Assembly: GCA_963556255.1 (NCBI GenBank)
Contig: OY744611.1
Coordinates: 2,508,230 to 2,572,229 of the forward strand
Length of the DNA: 64,000 bases
Direction: 5' to 3'
From: Allolobophora icterica
Taxonomy: Eukaryota; Annelida; Clitellata; Crassiclitellata; Lumbricidae
The notes under the pieces were generated by a model. It did not search any database, was not told where the DNA came from, and was given only the letters and a program-made list of their open reading frames with translations. Every line of letters begins with the position of its first letter. Position 1 is the stretch's first letter. This document shows positions 10,062 through 21,626 of this stretch, piece after piece. Both the position numbers and the translations under genes were made by a program.

Positions 10062-12464
10062 ATTGCAATAACGATTTCTTCAATGTTCGACTGTCATCTT
10101 TTCCCACAACTTCTCTCTGAATTCCATCATCCAATAGAATTTCTTTTTGAATACCACATTTCATTACTGACTTTACTTCAGTCTCTTGGTTTTCTTGACT
10201 CGTGGTTTGATTGTCTGTATCATTAACCACTTGAATCAAATTCATACTCGCGTGTTCCTTATTTCTGCTAGAACTAGCTGCTGCCACTGGAACAGGACAA
10301 AATTTAACCAAATGCTTGTCTGAACCACAGTTGTGACAACGCTTCTCAACCATGCCTCGTTGTTCATTTCCTTCATTTCTCTTATACTGCATAAACGATG
10401 TGTTGCCTTCCCTCTTGGCAAACGGCGCTGGCGATTTGTTAAATCCCTGACGACCAAACGTCACTTCTCTGTTCCCATTGGGTACAGGGACACTAGCTTT
10501 GACTTCTTTACCTTTAAACTGATTCCCTGTTTCTGGATTAATTTTCCACTTTCCACTCTGGCATTGGTTTCCGGAACGTTGAGAAGGATAACTGTTTGTA
10601 TTTGGGAATGCAAACCCAAATCGATTGTTTACATGAATGTCTGCTAGGTCTGCGACTGCACTAGCTTGGGGACAGTCAGTTCCTTCCTTCGACAATACAA
10701 ACTGTAGTGGACCTGGCGGTAGACATTCTTTCAGCTTATCCGCTACCAGCAAATCAAAAAGCGTATCATACTCTCTGTTCACGTTTCGACTTCTCATGTA
10801 ATAGTTTAGCAAGTTCTTCAGTCTTGCCGTAAGCATCGTATAAGTCTCTTCTGTTGTCTTCTTAGCATCCACAAATCTGGCTCTGTATTCTCTCGATGTC
10901 AATTTAAATTCTTTTAACAAGTGCTGCTTGACTCTGTCATAATTGTCTAGATCATCGAATGACAATCTATTCAGAACGGTTCGAGCTTTCGGCGTCATCA
11001 ATGGTAGTAATAATTTCACCCAAAACGGCCTTTCCACAGCAAAACTACGAAACGCGTTCTCGACTGTTTCAAAATATAATGGCACCTCCATCATATCAGT
11101 TGGCATTTTAGGCAATACGTGCTTCATTGCATCGCCTATTTTCTTAATTTTTGACACCAAAGTTTCACTTTCTTGTTGTTTACTTCTTTCTGCTTCCCGT
11201 TCTTCTCTCATTTGCGTTTCTTTCAATGTCAATTTTGATGTTTCCAGTTTCAGACGTTCTGAAACTGTATTCTCTCGATGTCAATTTAAATTCTTTTAAC
11301 AAGTGCTGCTTGACTCTGTCATAATTGTCTAGATCATCGAATGACAATCTATTCAGAACGGTTCGAGCTTTCGGCGTCATCAATGGTAGTAATAATTTCA
11401 CCCAAAACGGCCTTTCCACAGCAAAACTACGAAACGCGTTCTCGACTGTTTCAAAATATAATGGCACCTCCATCATATCAGTTGGCATTTTAGGCAATAC
11501 GTGCTTCATTGCATCGCCTATTTTCTTAATTTTTGACACCAAAGTTTCACTTTCTTGTTGTTTACTTCTTTCTGCTTCCCGTTCTTCTCTCATTTGCGTT
11601 TCTTTCAATGTCAATTTTGATGTTTCCAGTTTCAGACGTTCTTGTCTTTCTGTCTCTGCCTTTTCCAAACTTTCTTTCTGAAATTTGAGTTCTTCTTGTC
11701 TTATCTGTTCTGCGCGTTCTAACTCTAACGTTCGCGCTTTTTCTTTTTCTTCTTCACGCATTCTCTTTGCTTCAATCTGTTGCTGACGAACCTCTTCATC
11801 ACTTTTCTAGCTCTTTCAAATTCAATCATCTGCTCCAGTCTTCTTCTTTCAGCATCTTCCCTATCTCTTTTCAACTGTTCTAACTGAATTTCGAACTGAT
11901 GCCTTTGCAACTCAAGTTCTGCCTTACGCACTTGCTCTACGTTATCTTCTTTCTCTCTCTGCAAGCGCAATTCTTCTTGCCTTGCAAGTTCCGCTTTCTC
12001 TTCTTTCTCTCTCTGCAAGCGCAATTCTTCTTGCCTTGCAAGTTCCGCTTTCTCTTCTTTCTCTCTCTCTGAAGACGTTCTGCCTTCTCTTCTTTCTCTC
12101 TCTGAAGCCGTTCTGCCTTCTCTTCTTTCTCTCTCTGGAGACGTTCTGCTTCTTGTCTCAGCTCTTTCTCTTCTTGTCTCCTTTTCTCCTCTCGATCTTC
12201 TTTCATCATCATGCACTGCATCAACATCTCCATAGACATAGGCACAGGAGGTTTTTCAATAGCCTTTTCGACGGCACCGCCAACGGCACCTTCTTCTTCA
12301 ACTTCTTCTTTCACCCACACCTTGGCGAGTTCTTGCATCATGTCACCACGTGACATACCTTCTAATTGTTCTTCTTTAAAACCGGCTATCAACAAACGCT
12401 GTTTTAGCCTTTCCGTAGACATCTTCTTCATATCTGCTTGTCTTTCAGCACTTAGTTTCTCCAT
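9970..12464 (-). pseudogene. Gmr1-like Gag, disrupted by tandem duplication and frameshifts
   Basis: The start at 12464 gives a helical N-terminus (KQRLLIAGFKEEQLEGM), then a very long charged coiled coil of EKEEKAERLQRE-type repeats in which the frame slips. The capsid-like core includes PKMPTDMMEVPLYFETVENA and FAVERPFWVKLLLPLM. A zinc knuckle CHNCGSDKHLVKFC (C-x2-C-x4-H-x4-C) lies near 10330. The segment 10891-11272 is repeated at 11273-11654 with no difference I could see. Its 382-bp period is not a multiple of three, so it breaks the reading frame. In the living element Gag would form the particle that packages element RNA. Confidence 0.82.
10891..11654 (-). repeat. Exact 382-bp tandem duplication inside gag
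   Basis: The TCTCGATGTCAATTTAAATT landmark recurs at 10891 and 11273, and both units read identically through CAGACGTTCT. The identity means either a very recent event or an assembly artefact. Confidence 0.9.
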
Positions 12465-12777
12465 CTTACTTGTTTACTTTGGTGATTTCTCTTTTCAAAG
12501 AAGTCACGGTTTTTGTCGGTGTGTGAATCGATAAACAAACGGGATTTATTTTGTATTTGTTCGTGGAAAACAACGAAATTTTTATACCGTTTTCTCGTGT
12601 CCCACCGTCGTTGATATCGTAGACTCGTCACACAGCAACAACGCGTAGATTATTCTAACACCGTCGTAGATTCTTCTAGCGCCGTTGTAGATTGTTCTAT
12701 CACCACCTTGAGTTTTTCATCCACCGTGAGTATTTATCCACCGCGAGTTTTTATTCCACCGTCGCTGCCACCAATAA

Positions 12778-13135
12778 TGTCAACCCTTTCCCTCTGTTGA
12801 CAATCCTTCTAACCAATTCCTTGTTCTCTTCGTACTTACGCCTATTTAATGTTCACTGTTTGACACTAAATCTACGTATAAGTAGCTTAATTTCTACTGC
12901 GTAGCATAGCCTGCATTAATCACCAACACAGTTTTTAATATCTTTTCTTTCAGAAGCAGAACTGAATTCAATTTCAACTAGTCAGCAACACTTCTACAGC
13001 GAACACACGAATTCAAACTTCTACAGTCAGCATAATCTTCGCGCCTTTCTTAGACACCTGTCTTCTCTGCCTAAACGAAATCTAATTATATACATATATC
13101 GCGCGGCTGCCGAGATCAGCCAGCCAGGCGCTTAG
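12778..13135 (-). repeat. 5' LTR of the Gmr1-like element
   Basis: On the minus strand the stretch begins TGTTTTAGC near 13135 and ends GGGTTGACA at 12778, the TG...CA form of an LTR. Immediately inside is TTATTGGTGGCAGCGACGGTGG (12756-12777), in the position of a tRNA primer-binding site. The 3' LTR is missing, so the boundary is inferred from one copy. Confidence 0.6.
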
Positions 13136-13164
13136 CTAAAACAGTACAACTGAACGTGATGCAT

Positions 13165-13436
<272 letters not shown>

Positions 13437-13438
<2 letters not shown>

Positions 13439-14200
13439 CAAGACTGTACACAAAACTAAGTTCACACTTTTATTAATAAAGAAAATAATTAGTAAATGTG
13501 CATCGATTTTCAAGTTCCAAAACTGTTTTAATCATGTCACAGTTACCTAAGTTTGGGTATCCATCAATGACGTCACAATGACGTAATTTGCAAATGTTAA
13601 GGACGGCACCTAACATTTAATTCTGTCGCTTGACGTTTCTTAAAACAGTTTAACCCAAGGTCTTCCTTGATAATTTCGTGCAAGAAAGTTTTTGAAATGC
13701 CAATCTCTCGACCGATTTCTCGTTAGATGTGATTGTGGTTTATCTTCTTGACTTAAAGCGAACTCTTGCACTTGTTGGATATTTTCATTTTATTCGTGCA
13801 GTTTTCGGTGAACCGCAACAGGTGCGACGCTCTGACGATCCGGTTAAGTCAATCTTTCTCAGAAGCTTGTTTAGACCGCATAATGTCCAACCTTTGTCCG
13901 GAAATTTTCTAATAAACTCTTTGGCTTCGTAATGTTTGTTTTTCCGCAAAAATTTTATAACAATTTTGTCTTCTTGGCTGAACGCCATTTTCTAATAGTT
14001 TTGTTGTTTCGATATGTGGGCCTAATTTAACAACGTCATTATGACGTAATTTCTTAGCGTGGTTCGTTCATAGATTAGAAATGTTTTGCTAATTATGTCA
14101 GAATTAAAACAGTTTTGGAATTTGCAAATCGAAGCACATTTACTAATTATTTTCCTTATTTACAAAAGGGTTCCATTTATTTCCGGACACAGTGTATATA
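13437..14200 (-). mobile_element. Tc1/mariner-type element relic with long TIRs
   Basis: Inverted ends about 75 bp long: the left contains AAGAAAATAATTAGTAAATG, the right its complement ending near CCGGACACAGTG at 14193. Between them lies a short transposase fragment. The length (about 760 bp) is below that of an autonomous mariner, so it is an internally deleted copy. Confidence 0.75.
13630..13988 (-). pseudogene. Mariner-like transposase N-terminal fragment
   Basis: The start at 13988 gives MAFSQEDKIVIKFLRKNKHY, then EFIRKFPDKGWTLCGLNKLL and TGSSERRTCCGSPKTAR: a helix-turn-helix DNA-binding half followed by the GRP-like linker of IS630-Tc1-mariner transposases. Past a shift near 13780 a second piece reads QEDKPQSHLT and, in another frame, EIGISKTFLHEIIKEDLGL, which fits the second helix-turn-helix. 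The DDE catalytic domain is absent. The substrate would have been the TIRs of this element. Confidence 0.72.
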
Positions 14201-14278
14201 TACATAGGCCTATGACAGTAATTAAATTAGATTTCGATTGTTTCCTTTCCTTTAAACATTTAATTTGGTTCCTTTCAG

Positions 14279-14347
14279 GATGTCTAAGCCAAGAAAAGAC
14301 CCAACGTCCGTCTTTTGATGAAATGCTACTTGAGCTTCAGCGCAATC
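14279..14347 (+). CDS. Protein kinase C-lobe exon (subdomain XI)
   Basis: 69-nt exon, phase 1 to phase 1, after a strong TTTGGTTCCTTTCAG acceptor and before GTAAGAAT, a consensus donor. It encodes CLSQEKTQRPSFDEMLLELQ then RN. With the base carried from 5992-6108 it begins RCLSQEKTQRPSF, the R-x-x-x-x-x-R-P-S/T-F hallmark at the end of tyrosine-kinase-like domains. It is followed by 15220, giving LQRNLGEDPRTDD. The kinase would transfer phosphate to Ser/Thr or Tyr; with downstream CARDs a RIPK-type signalling role is the natural inference, though the active-site motifs are not visible here. Confidence 0.75.
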
Positions 14348-14520
14348 GTAAGAATTTACATTCTGGAGAGCATCCCTTTATATTTAATTTTGTATGATTC
14401 GTCAATAAACATTAAGCTTGTTCTTTTTAGGCTAACCCTTTTATCAAGTCTTTGAGAATTCTTAGCCTAAGCTTTACTCGGATTTTGTATTTTAAAATGT
14501 GAACAAGGTAGACTATTAAA

Positions 14521-14558
14521 ACTGAATGATTCATTTAATCTTAAATGAATCATTCAGT
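14521..14558. repeat. 38-bp palindrome
   Basis: ACTGAATGATTCATTTAA, a 2-bp centre, and its exact complement. Purpose unknown. Confidence 0.9.
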
Positions 14559-14829
14559 ATCCAATGCTCTACGTCATCGTCATAATCACCATCACTTTCT
14601 TCATTGATCATCCGAATGACTTAAAATACAAATGAAGTAGGCCTACATTAAGACATGATGCAAAAGCCACGTCCAAAAGGAACAGAACTTCGGCTCTTTT
14701 TGGACCTCCTCCTAACCTAGGTTTGACCATGTCTCACATAACGAAGATAATATGCAGATTATGTATAAACACAATGTCATACTCAATGAGGCAAAACTAA
14801 ACTAATATATCGCGGTTAACTCTCTTCTC

Positions 14830-15110
14830 CACCTTTTTCCCTACAAGGCTCCCTACACTTTCCCACTATCGCCAATACCTTTTCTTCTCATTTTTCTCTG
14901 AATAAATCTCATCCCTTCGCTTTTCTTACTAATACGTACTCGATTCACACCCCCCCCCCCATGAGTCTCACTCTAGCACCAATCAGTGTCTCTATCAATG
15001 CCACTCCCTCTGCCTCTCAGTCTTTTCTCCTAACTCGTCTACCAGCCTCCGAATCAGATGAGTAGCGCTGTAGAAGTTTACAATTGCGATTACGATTACG
15101 ACTAGATTGC
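14830..15110 (+). mobile_element. CR1-like 3' UTR remnant (family A)
   Basis: Ends in GCGATTACGATTACGACTAG, the hexamer tail also seen near 690 and, inverted, at 53333-53352. It forms the left edge of duplicated segment B. Coding similarity is marginal. Confidence 0.5.
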
Positions 15111-15219
15111 GAATGACACTCTTGCACTTTGTAATATCGTGTGTAGTATTTTCAGTGAAACGATATCTTCCCAACTATATTATATAGGCTAAACGTTAAT
15201 TCTTGGTCACTTTTTTCAG

Positions 15220-15282
15220 TCGGCGAAGACCCAAGGACAGATGACTTGCAACAGAAGAACAAAAAGCAATCAAAGTCATTTG
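15220..15282 (+). CDS. Linker exon between kinase and CARD region, copy B
   Basis: 63 nt after a good CACTTTTTTCAG acceptor and before GTATGATA, phase 1 to phase 1. It encodes GEDPRTDDLQQKNKKQSKSF plus a split Gly or other G-starting codon. It is charged and probably disordered. It follows the kinase subdomain XI exon with matching phase (C plus TC gives Leu). Its frame is conserved in copy A at 800-862 despite about 25% base change, which is evidence of past selection or of a shared coding origin. Confidence 0.55.
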
Positions 15283-15829
15283 GTATGATATGCAGTTGAA
15301 TTGTTAATGAGTTCATATCATCAATATAATGGAGATAATTTCTGTATTTCATCTAAAATAAATCGCTTTTGTCAAACTTGTCGGATAAATTTAGCGTGAC
15401 CTTCAGTGCACAACCCGGGATAAATTATTGTCGTCGGCGAATGTGGATCATTGTAACTGGCTGTAATAATATTGTAATGGTTTCAATTTATGACTTCGTT
15501 TGTTTTTGAATAAAGATCAGTTTGGAGTGAGATTTAACTGATTTTTATATTTTACTCGAAATGTATATTTTTATGCATTTTGCAAACATATATTCGTGCA
15601 TATTATACAGTCATAACCTGAAGCATTTACCTTTAACGGCATCAGAAGCATTCAGGTTGATCGCTGCGTGAAAATGACGATGACCTATCTTCTATTTGAA
15701 AATGACAGTTTTGTCTTTGCTGATCCCTAAAGTTTAAGTTTCATGCTTGATAAGAACGAAAATGCAAGTAGCAGTCAATAATGAGCACTGTCTCTCGTCT
15801 TTCTCTCCTTCACTCCTCTCTCCTTCTCT

Positions 15830-16036
<207 letters not shown>

Positions 16037-16320
16037 CTGTCCTGTTATTCTGGTGGTCCTCCAAGCTGCATTTTGGCTGCATTTAGGCTAAACGTTAATT
16101 CTGCAAGATCCTTCTCCGCAACTCAAGTAGCCCTAGTCCATGGTCTTCTGAAATCCCTGAAGGACTCGGTTATTGTGGCCCAAGGTGCTCTTTGGTTGTC
16201 TTATCTTCTGGGAGGCAAGCAATATGCAGAAAATGTGCAATCTTCGGCACCATTCCTCCAGGTCACGAGACTGCTCAAATATTTGGAATTGGAAATCTCA
16301 AGTTAGTTGTTTGCGACAAC

Positions 16321-16929
16321 CAGTGGTGGGCAATAAACTATTTTTGTTACTTAAACTAAAACTATTTTCCAACTTAAAAAAATAGTTCAACTAAAGTTGG
16401 CAACTGATTTTGGAAATTAGTTAACTAAACTATAAAAAGTAGTTAAACTTTGTCCAAACTTTTTTCCAACTTTTTACGACAAATATTTTCACAGTAATAA
16501 AAGTTTAGTGAACTGCGATAATGCAGAGCATCAATGACAATTTCACCTTCAAACTGCAATATGTTCTGTTCTAGCATACATTTTATTCCAATCTCAAGAC
16601 TGTACTCTTCAGCCGGGGTTGAGTCGGGAGTGCTTCAGAGTAGATGACCTTGAAGAGGCGCTAAATAAATTCTCCATATGAATGAATGAATACATGCGCC
16701 TTACTACAAACTGTACTCTGTGTAACAAGCAAATAAACTTCGCGTTGAGTTGTTGACAGTGTTCAATGATCATTGCGAAAAATAGTTGCACATTGCTGAA
16801 TTGTTTAGTTTAACTTTTCAGTTAGCAACTACAATTTTGTAGTTAAACTATGGTTTTAACTAAACTATATCTTTTTAGTTAAACTTCATCCTTAAACTAA
16901 AAGTTAGCAACTTTTTAGTTAACTATTTG
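16321..16929. mobile_element. hAT-type MITE with 8-bp target duplication
   Basis: Begins CAGTGGTGGGCAA, is rich in AGTTAACT-like motifs, and is flanked by GCGACAAC at 16313-16320 and 16930-16937. The right end lacks a clean complement of the left TIR, so the right terminus may be eroded. Confidence 0.6.
16604..16693 (+). mobile_element. CR1-like 3' tail inside the MITE (family B)
   Basis: Contains GAGTAG, CTTGAAGAGGCGCTAAATAAATT and (ATGA)n, matching the last bases of the CR1 copy ending at 55951. A 5'-truncated insertion of about 90 bp, so it postdates the MITE. Confidence 0.7.
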
Positions 16930-16961
16930 GCGACAACTGTGGAGGAATACTGGCAGAATGA

Positions 16962-18358
16962 ACAATCTATGGAACTGTAGTTTAGTATTTAGCTCAACTG
17001 CTCAGCGCCAGAAGCTTTTATCCAAAGAGACCATACAAGATCTGACGATGGCAATTAGGCGCTTCATCTCCTGTTCGTTTGAGACAATGCACTGAGCACT
17101 GTTTGTCTGCCAATATAAGTAAAGGATTCAACATCCTCCAACACAGTGCCTGCAGTCGTTGACAGTAATTGATCAAATATATATTCCGATATGGTCTCGG
17201 TCTTCGCTTTATCACAATTGAACTCCATCTGTCAATCATCACAATCAACAGATGAAATCTTCTGTCAATAAAAACAGTGATGCTGCTGTTAGTGAATCTG
17301 CTATTGAGTTTTAGCGGAATAATCCTCTGGTAAGATATTTATGACAAAAGATGTCGAAACTGCGTTGATCAAGCAATAGAAATGTTTCTCCCTTTGACCT
17401 ACGTGATATTCCTTAAGCTTGCAATTGGTGTGAAGCCATGCGTGAAGAGAGCACTGGAACTGACAGGCATTCACAAAGTCAAGAAACCAAGTCCAGATAT
17501 AAATAAGGTCAGAGGACAATGCCACATAAGTAAAAGGTAAAGAAAGAACAGAAAGTTATTGAAAAAATCTTTCGGCTGTTCACGTTTCGTCTGCGGTTTC
17601 CATGGCTAGCGAATAATAAGCGGTCTATTAATTGTCATAACTACAATTGTGATATCGGGGAAAGATGAAGAAAAGTTCGAGTGATTGAACAAGTGAACAC
17701 TGACACGCATAAGCACCTTTAAAAGTCACTTTTTTAGGTTGTTTAGTTATCTATCTGCCTTTAATAGTGTAATTACAAAAATACACACATTCTGCAACTG
17801 CCATAAGTAGTAACAGTGGGGTAATATTACTCCAGATGCTCTAATACCTAATTGAATTTTGGGCGGAATCCTGATAGTTAATAAAAAAATGCATACTGCG
17901 CATTTATAGAACTCTAAGACCGTGTTTATTACATGCACATTTCTTTCCAATATATTGGCTGCATTAGTATTGTCTATTGCCATGTCAGTCTGTGGCTTGA
18001 AAGGTACGTTTTAACTTAAGTAATGGCGATTACTCATATTGGGACAGGACTTTCCTTGTTTTTGTTACAACAGGTAAGCGAATGAAGACACGCCTTTCGT
18101 TCCTGTCAAAAACTTCTCTTCCTCAAGGTACGAAACATAATCTCTTTACGAAAAACCTATATACTCATGTAAACCTTCATAACTTGATTCAAAAGTAAAA
18201 ACTTAGCGCTTGATATCAACGCGAACTTTCAATTTGATTTTCACTTCAAGTCCTATGCATAACACCCTCCGCTCAATCTCCCTCACACTGGTTAAGAAAT
18301 TACTTTGTTCTCATATCATTTGCTAGATGGCACCAATGTTAGATGCTTGACTCAATGT
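16962..18358. other. Intron-like DNA without recognised features
   Basis: No exon, ORF or repeat that I can name. Short ORFs here are on both strands and lack splice or codon support. Confidence 0.4.
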
Positions 18359-18397
18359 ATCTGTATCATAGAACATGTCACGTTCTATGATACAGAT
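18359..18397. repeat. Inverted repeat, 16-bp perfect arms
   Basis: ATCTGTATCATAGAAC, a 7-bp loop, then the exact complement. Confidence 0.9.
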
Positions 18398-18763
18398 AAA
18401 TGACATATATAGGCAGTGTTTTTTTTCTAGAAAAAAGGTTCCGGAACTGAACAATTATGGAACGGCTAAATTCCCGAGAAAAACGGGATTGGGGTTGGGA
18501 GAGGTCTCAATAAACACTGAAAACAGTTCACAACTAAATTAGTGTTTCTGTTATTAAAATAAATAAATTGTTTATAGTATCTGAAAAAGGTGCGGGAGCG
18601 CCGTTCGGGAGCGTTCCGGCTGAGAATAGCATTGTATTTAGGAATATTTATAGGTGGTATACCACGGTTCAAATTTAAATAATACTTTATCAATGTTATC
18701 TGTGAACCCGGTTCAATGCAGGCCAGCATGAAAATCAATACTAAAACTTGGTAAAATATCGTT

Positions 18764-19062
18764 TTAGCGAATTTAATTATTACCCTGCTTACAATATTGT
18801 TTAGCGAATTTAATTATTATCCTTGCTTACAATATCGTTTAGGTGGATGATTGATGAAAATTTTACCGAAACTAGAAGCTTTACGTAACATTATATAAAA
18901 AAAATCAAACTAGGAGTTGGAATTGCTATGTGAACATAATAATTATGTTCACATAGCAATTCCAACTGCTAGTTTGATTTTTTCAAATGATATCCGCGCT
19001 AAAGCGATATAATTACTATTATTATAATAGGCCTATCGCTTTAGCGCGGATATCATTTTCGT
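18764..19062. repeat. Cluster of palindromes and inverted repeats
   Basis: A duplicated unit TTTAGCGAATTTAATTATTA (18764-18842) has inverted relatives near 19205-19260. Inside, 18898-18984 is a 43-bp-arm palindrome (one mismatch) and 18986-19057 is a second palindrome with 24-bp arms (AATGATATCCGCGCTAAAGC...). The nested layout suggests a foldback element. Confidence 0.8.
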
Positions 19063-19594
19063 GGACTGCCGTGAATGAGCGATGAAACCATCTCATAGTA
19101 AAATTCAAACTAGAAGATGGAAGATTGATGAAAATATATCTCAAAAAGAAGCTTGATGATTGATGAAATATTCTCATCGATTTTATATATATTAAACGGT
19201 AAAGAACAATTAAATTCGCTAAAACGATATTGTAAGCGAATGGCAATATTTAAATTCACTAAAACCATAGTTTACCCAAAAATTGTCCAAATGATAGGAA
19301 AAGTAAATTAAACAAATAAATTTAGGGCAAACCTGAGGATTTGTAATTTTTCTTTGTTGATTATCTCTATCTTAAAATTGTTCACATGGATGAGTCCACC
19401 ATTTGACAAAATCAGAAGGAGAAATCCTGAAATTAACATCCGTAACCAGTGCGTCTGAATTGAAAATAGTAGGTGGGTTGAAAATCGATTGCGCTTATCG
19501 TGCAGGTAAGCGATACGCGGTCGACCTCGAGAGCTTTTGTATACGGCGTATTTTGTGTATCGCATTCGTAATTTTTCGTGTCGCTCGCTGAATA

Positions 19595-19692
19595 TAGTAC
19601 TCATCTAGTAGGCCTATCTCACATCAGTTCCGTTATCTGAGTAGCTCTCTTGAAGAGGCGCCATGTAAATTCTTACAATGAATGAATGAATG
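19595..19692 (+). mobile_element. CR1-like 3' tail (family B)
   Basis: CTGAGTAG, CTTGAAGAGGCGCCATGTAAATTC then (ATGA)n; same tail as 55890-55951. Confidence 0.7.
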
Positions 19693-20239
19693 AACATTCA
19701 CTAGAAATCATTGACGTAAGATGACGTTTGACGGCTGATTAACATCGTTGGTTGAGCCTTAGGCATTATGTTGAACACTCATTTTTGGCTTGACCTTTCA
19801 GCCAGCAATCCATTCGAATTTTATCGGCGTGCTTTCTGCAGGACTAGGAGTAAGTTTTGTTCACAGTCCGACGGTTTTCTAATCGACCACATCGACATCC
19901 AACGAATCGCCTAATGTCCATGACATGTGTGTTCACCTGTACATTATTATGTTACTTGCTCATCTTCGGGTCATTGTTGTTTAAAATAATTTCCGAAATT
20001 GGTGATGTTATGGATGATGTCTTGCGGCGTGAGGTGTCGGCCGTGTTGTTATGGCCAATCATATTGCACAAAATTGGAGTGATCAGTCAGCAGTAATTAG
20101 GACAGGTCCCGGGTAAATTAGAGTAACCTCAATTAGGTAATAAAATAATGGTCTGGCTGCAGGTTCATCTATCGTCTTGGACTTTAACTCAAATTCAACG
20201 AGCGACCACCGACTGTCACCGACGGTAAGAAGCCTTCGG

Positions 20240-20345
20240 CTAGGTGAGCGGTAAATTGCTCGCCGGTACCTTTGCTAGACGAGCGATAAATTGCTCGCCG
20301 GTACCTTTGCTAGACGAGCGACCAAGGAGAGCGATTGATCGCTCG
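20240..20345. repeat. Short 35-bp tandem repeat
   Basis: GCTCGCCGGTACCTTTGCTA-containing unit, two full copies and flanking partial ones. Confidence 0.8.
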
Positions 20346-20399
20346 CCTTAAATTAGACGCTCTGTCCGTAACCAAAACACGGTGGTGTCAATCCCGTGA

Positions 20400-20965
20400 G
20401 TCAACCCTATACAGAATCGATGACTTCGAAAAGTGTTTCACAACACGGGAACCGTGGAACATAAGGTGCCATGAAACTGCTCTAATTAGGTGCTGCGGCT
20501 GAACAGTTTTTCTTCTCACAACTGCACTCATCCTGCTTATGTGTCCTTCGTACTGATCAAGCTGTGTGTAACCCAAAGTTCAATGCGTAAAAATCTTCCT
20601 CCACTGTCTGGGTCCATGTGTGCCTTGGTCATTCAACTGGTCTCTTCCAACTCCTTGGGTGCCAGAAATCAAGGTTTGGAGCGCCCTAGCATGGTCGTCC
20701 CTGTCATCACATCATTGAAGTTCCCAAAATTCAGTCTTCCACTTCTGATCATCTCCGAGACTGGGGTCTGCACACGTTCCGGAAAATTTCTGCAATAGTG
20801 ATATTCACAGTATATAGAGTTCACAAATTTATTGTCTTTGGGCACCACTGCTGAAAGGCGTCCAGTTTCTCCTTTAGAGCCACTGCAAATGTCCAGATCT
20901 CAGCCCATAAAGGAGCACAGGTAATACAAATTGATAAAATTAATGCCAGTATTAATTTCCATTGC
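20400..20965 (-). pseudogene. LINE reverse transcriptase C-terminal fragment
   Basis: Minus-strand translation in broken frames gives APLWAEIWTFAVALKEKL (the YGxExW-like region), then RPVE, PRHTWTQTVEEDFYALNFGL and HTA: the R-P-x-G-R-P-R-x-T-W-x-x-x-V-x-x-D ending common to invertebrate LINE polymerases. Multiple stops. It is the extreme 3' part of an element whose upstream RT core is missing. Confidence 0.6.
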
Positions 20966-21626
20966 CTAACATCTTATGGTTGCCCGGGCCTCGAATGGAC
21001 AGTTACCTTATTGCATATTCGATCTTTGTTAATTTACAGAAAAGAAGAACACTTCTTCGAAGGCAGTAAGAAAAAACAAAGACCGAACGAAAGAAGTAAG
21101 TTGGTTTAACAAATGAGACAAGTTAACGCGCAATTTGACACAAAAATCTAAAATTTATGATAAGAGATGAGAGTTGAGAAGACAATATAAAAAAGGCCGG
21201 GATGGGCGCCTGACACGCTGCCACGCTGCTAAGTGAGAGTCTCAATGTAACAAGTTATCTAATAGTGCAATCATTGTTCGTTTGCGATTAAATATCGTTC
21301 AGTTGTTTTATGACCTTGGCTGGTCGAAATATGAAAATCATTAGTGATAGAGTAGCCAGGAATTACTGATTATTCACATTGTTTATCAAGGAGTAAAAAT
21401 GAGTTTGTTCTATGTGCAAGAAAGAGATTGTTTGAAGAGTTTATTTATTAAACTCGTATCCTAGTCCGATGATGCAGACAATCAAAGAAATGCTATCGAA
21501 ACGTGAAATCTTGAGATCCCGCGGAACAAGAGGAGGAAGAGAAAAAGCGACAAATCCAAATCATAGAGACCGAGAAGAGTAGAAGCGCTCGACGTCCGGT
21601 GAGGTACTGAAGGAACTACTTACCCC
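20966..21626. other. No recognised feature
   Basis: Non-coding by eye; may include the 5' flank of the LINE fragment that starts near 21627. Confidence 0.4.

Larger units (their letters stand above)
7718..13135 (-). mobile_element. Gmr1-like Ty3/gypsy LTR retrotransposon, truncated
   Basis: Element order on the minus strand: 5' LTR (12778-13135), leader, gag with coiled coil and CCHC knuckle, protease, integrase, then the start of reverse transcriptase. Ty3/gypsy elements normally have RT-RNaseH before integrase. Integrase first, with gypsy-type sequence, is the Gmr1 arrangement known from deuterostomes. The copy ends abruptly within RT near 7800; RNase H and the 3' LTR are absent. Frameshifts and a 382-bp duplication make it inactive. 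Confidence 0.85.
16105..16961 (+). pseudogene. ORF with Cys pairs, split by a MITE
   Basis: Reading AAG-ATC-CTT from 16105 gives an open frame that includes GYCGPRC, AICRKCAIFGTIPPGHETAQ and LKLVVCDN up to 16320. After removal of the insertion 16321-16937 (which includes one copy of the 8-bp target) the frame continues with CGGILAE and a TGA at 16959-16961. The insertion splits a C-x2-C pair, so the three Cys pairs (C-x3-C, C-x2-C, C-x2-C) look like a small zinc-binding module. I do not recognise the family. It is either an exon or a retrotransposon-derived fragment. It lies in the intron after linker exon B on the same strand. Confidence 0.45.

Noticed and set aside
12211..12534. Plus-strand ORFs opposite gag
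   Set aside because: Shadows of the minus-strand coiled-coil coding region.
18413..18650. hAT MITE starting CAGTGTTTTTTTTCTAG
   Set aside because: A left end and CG-rich interior resemble such MITEs, but I could not find a matching right end or target duplication.
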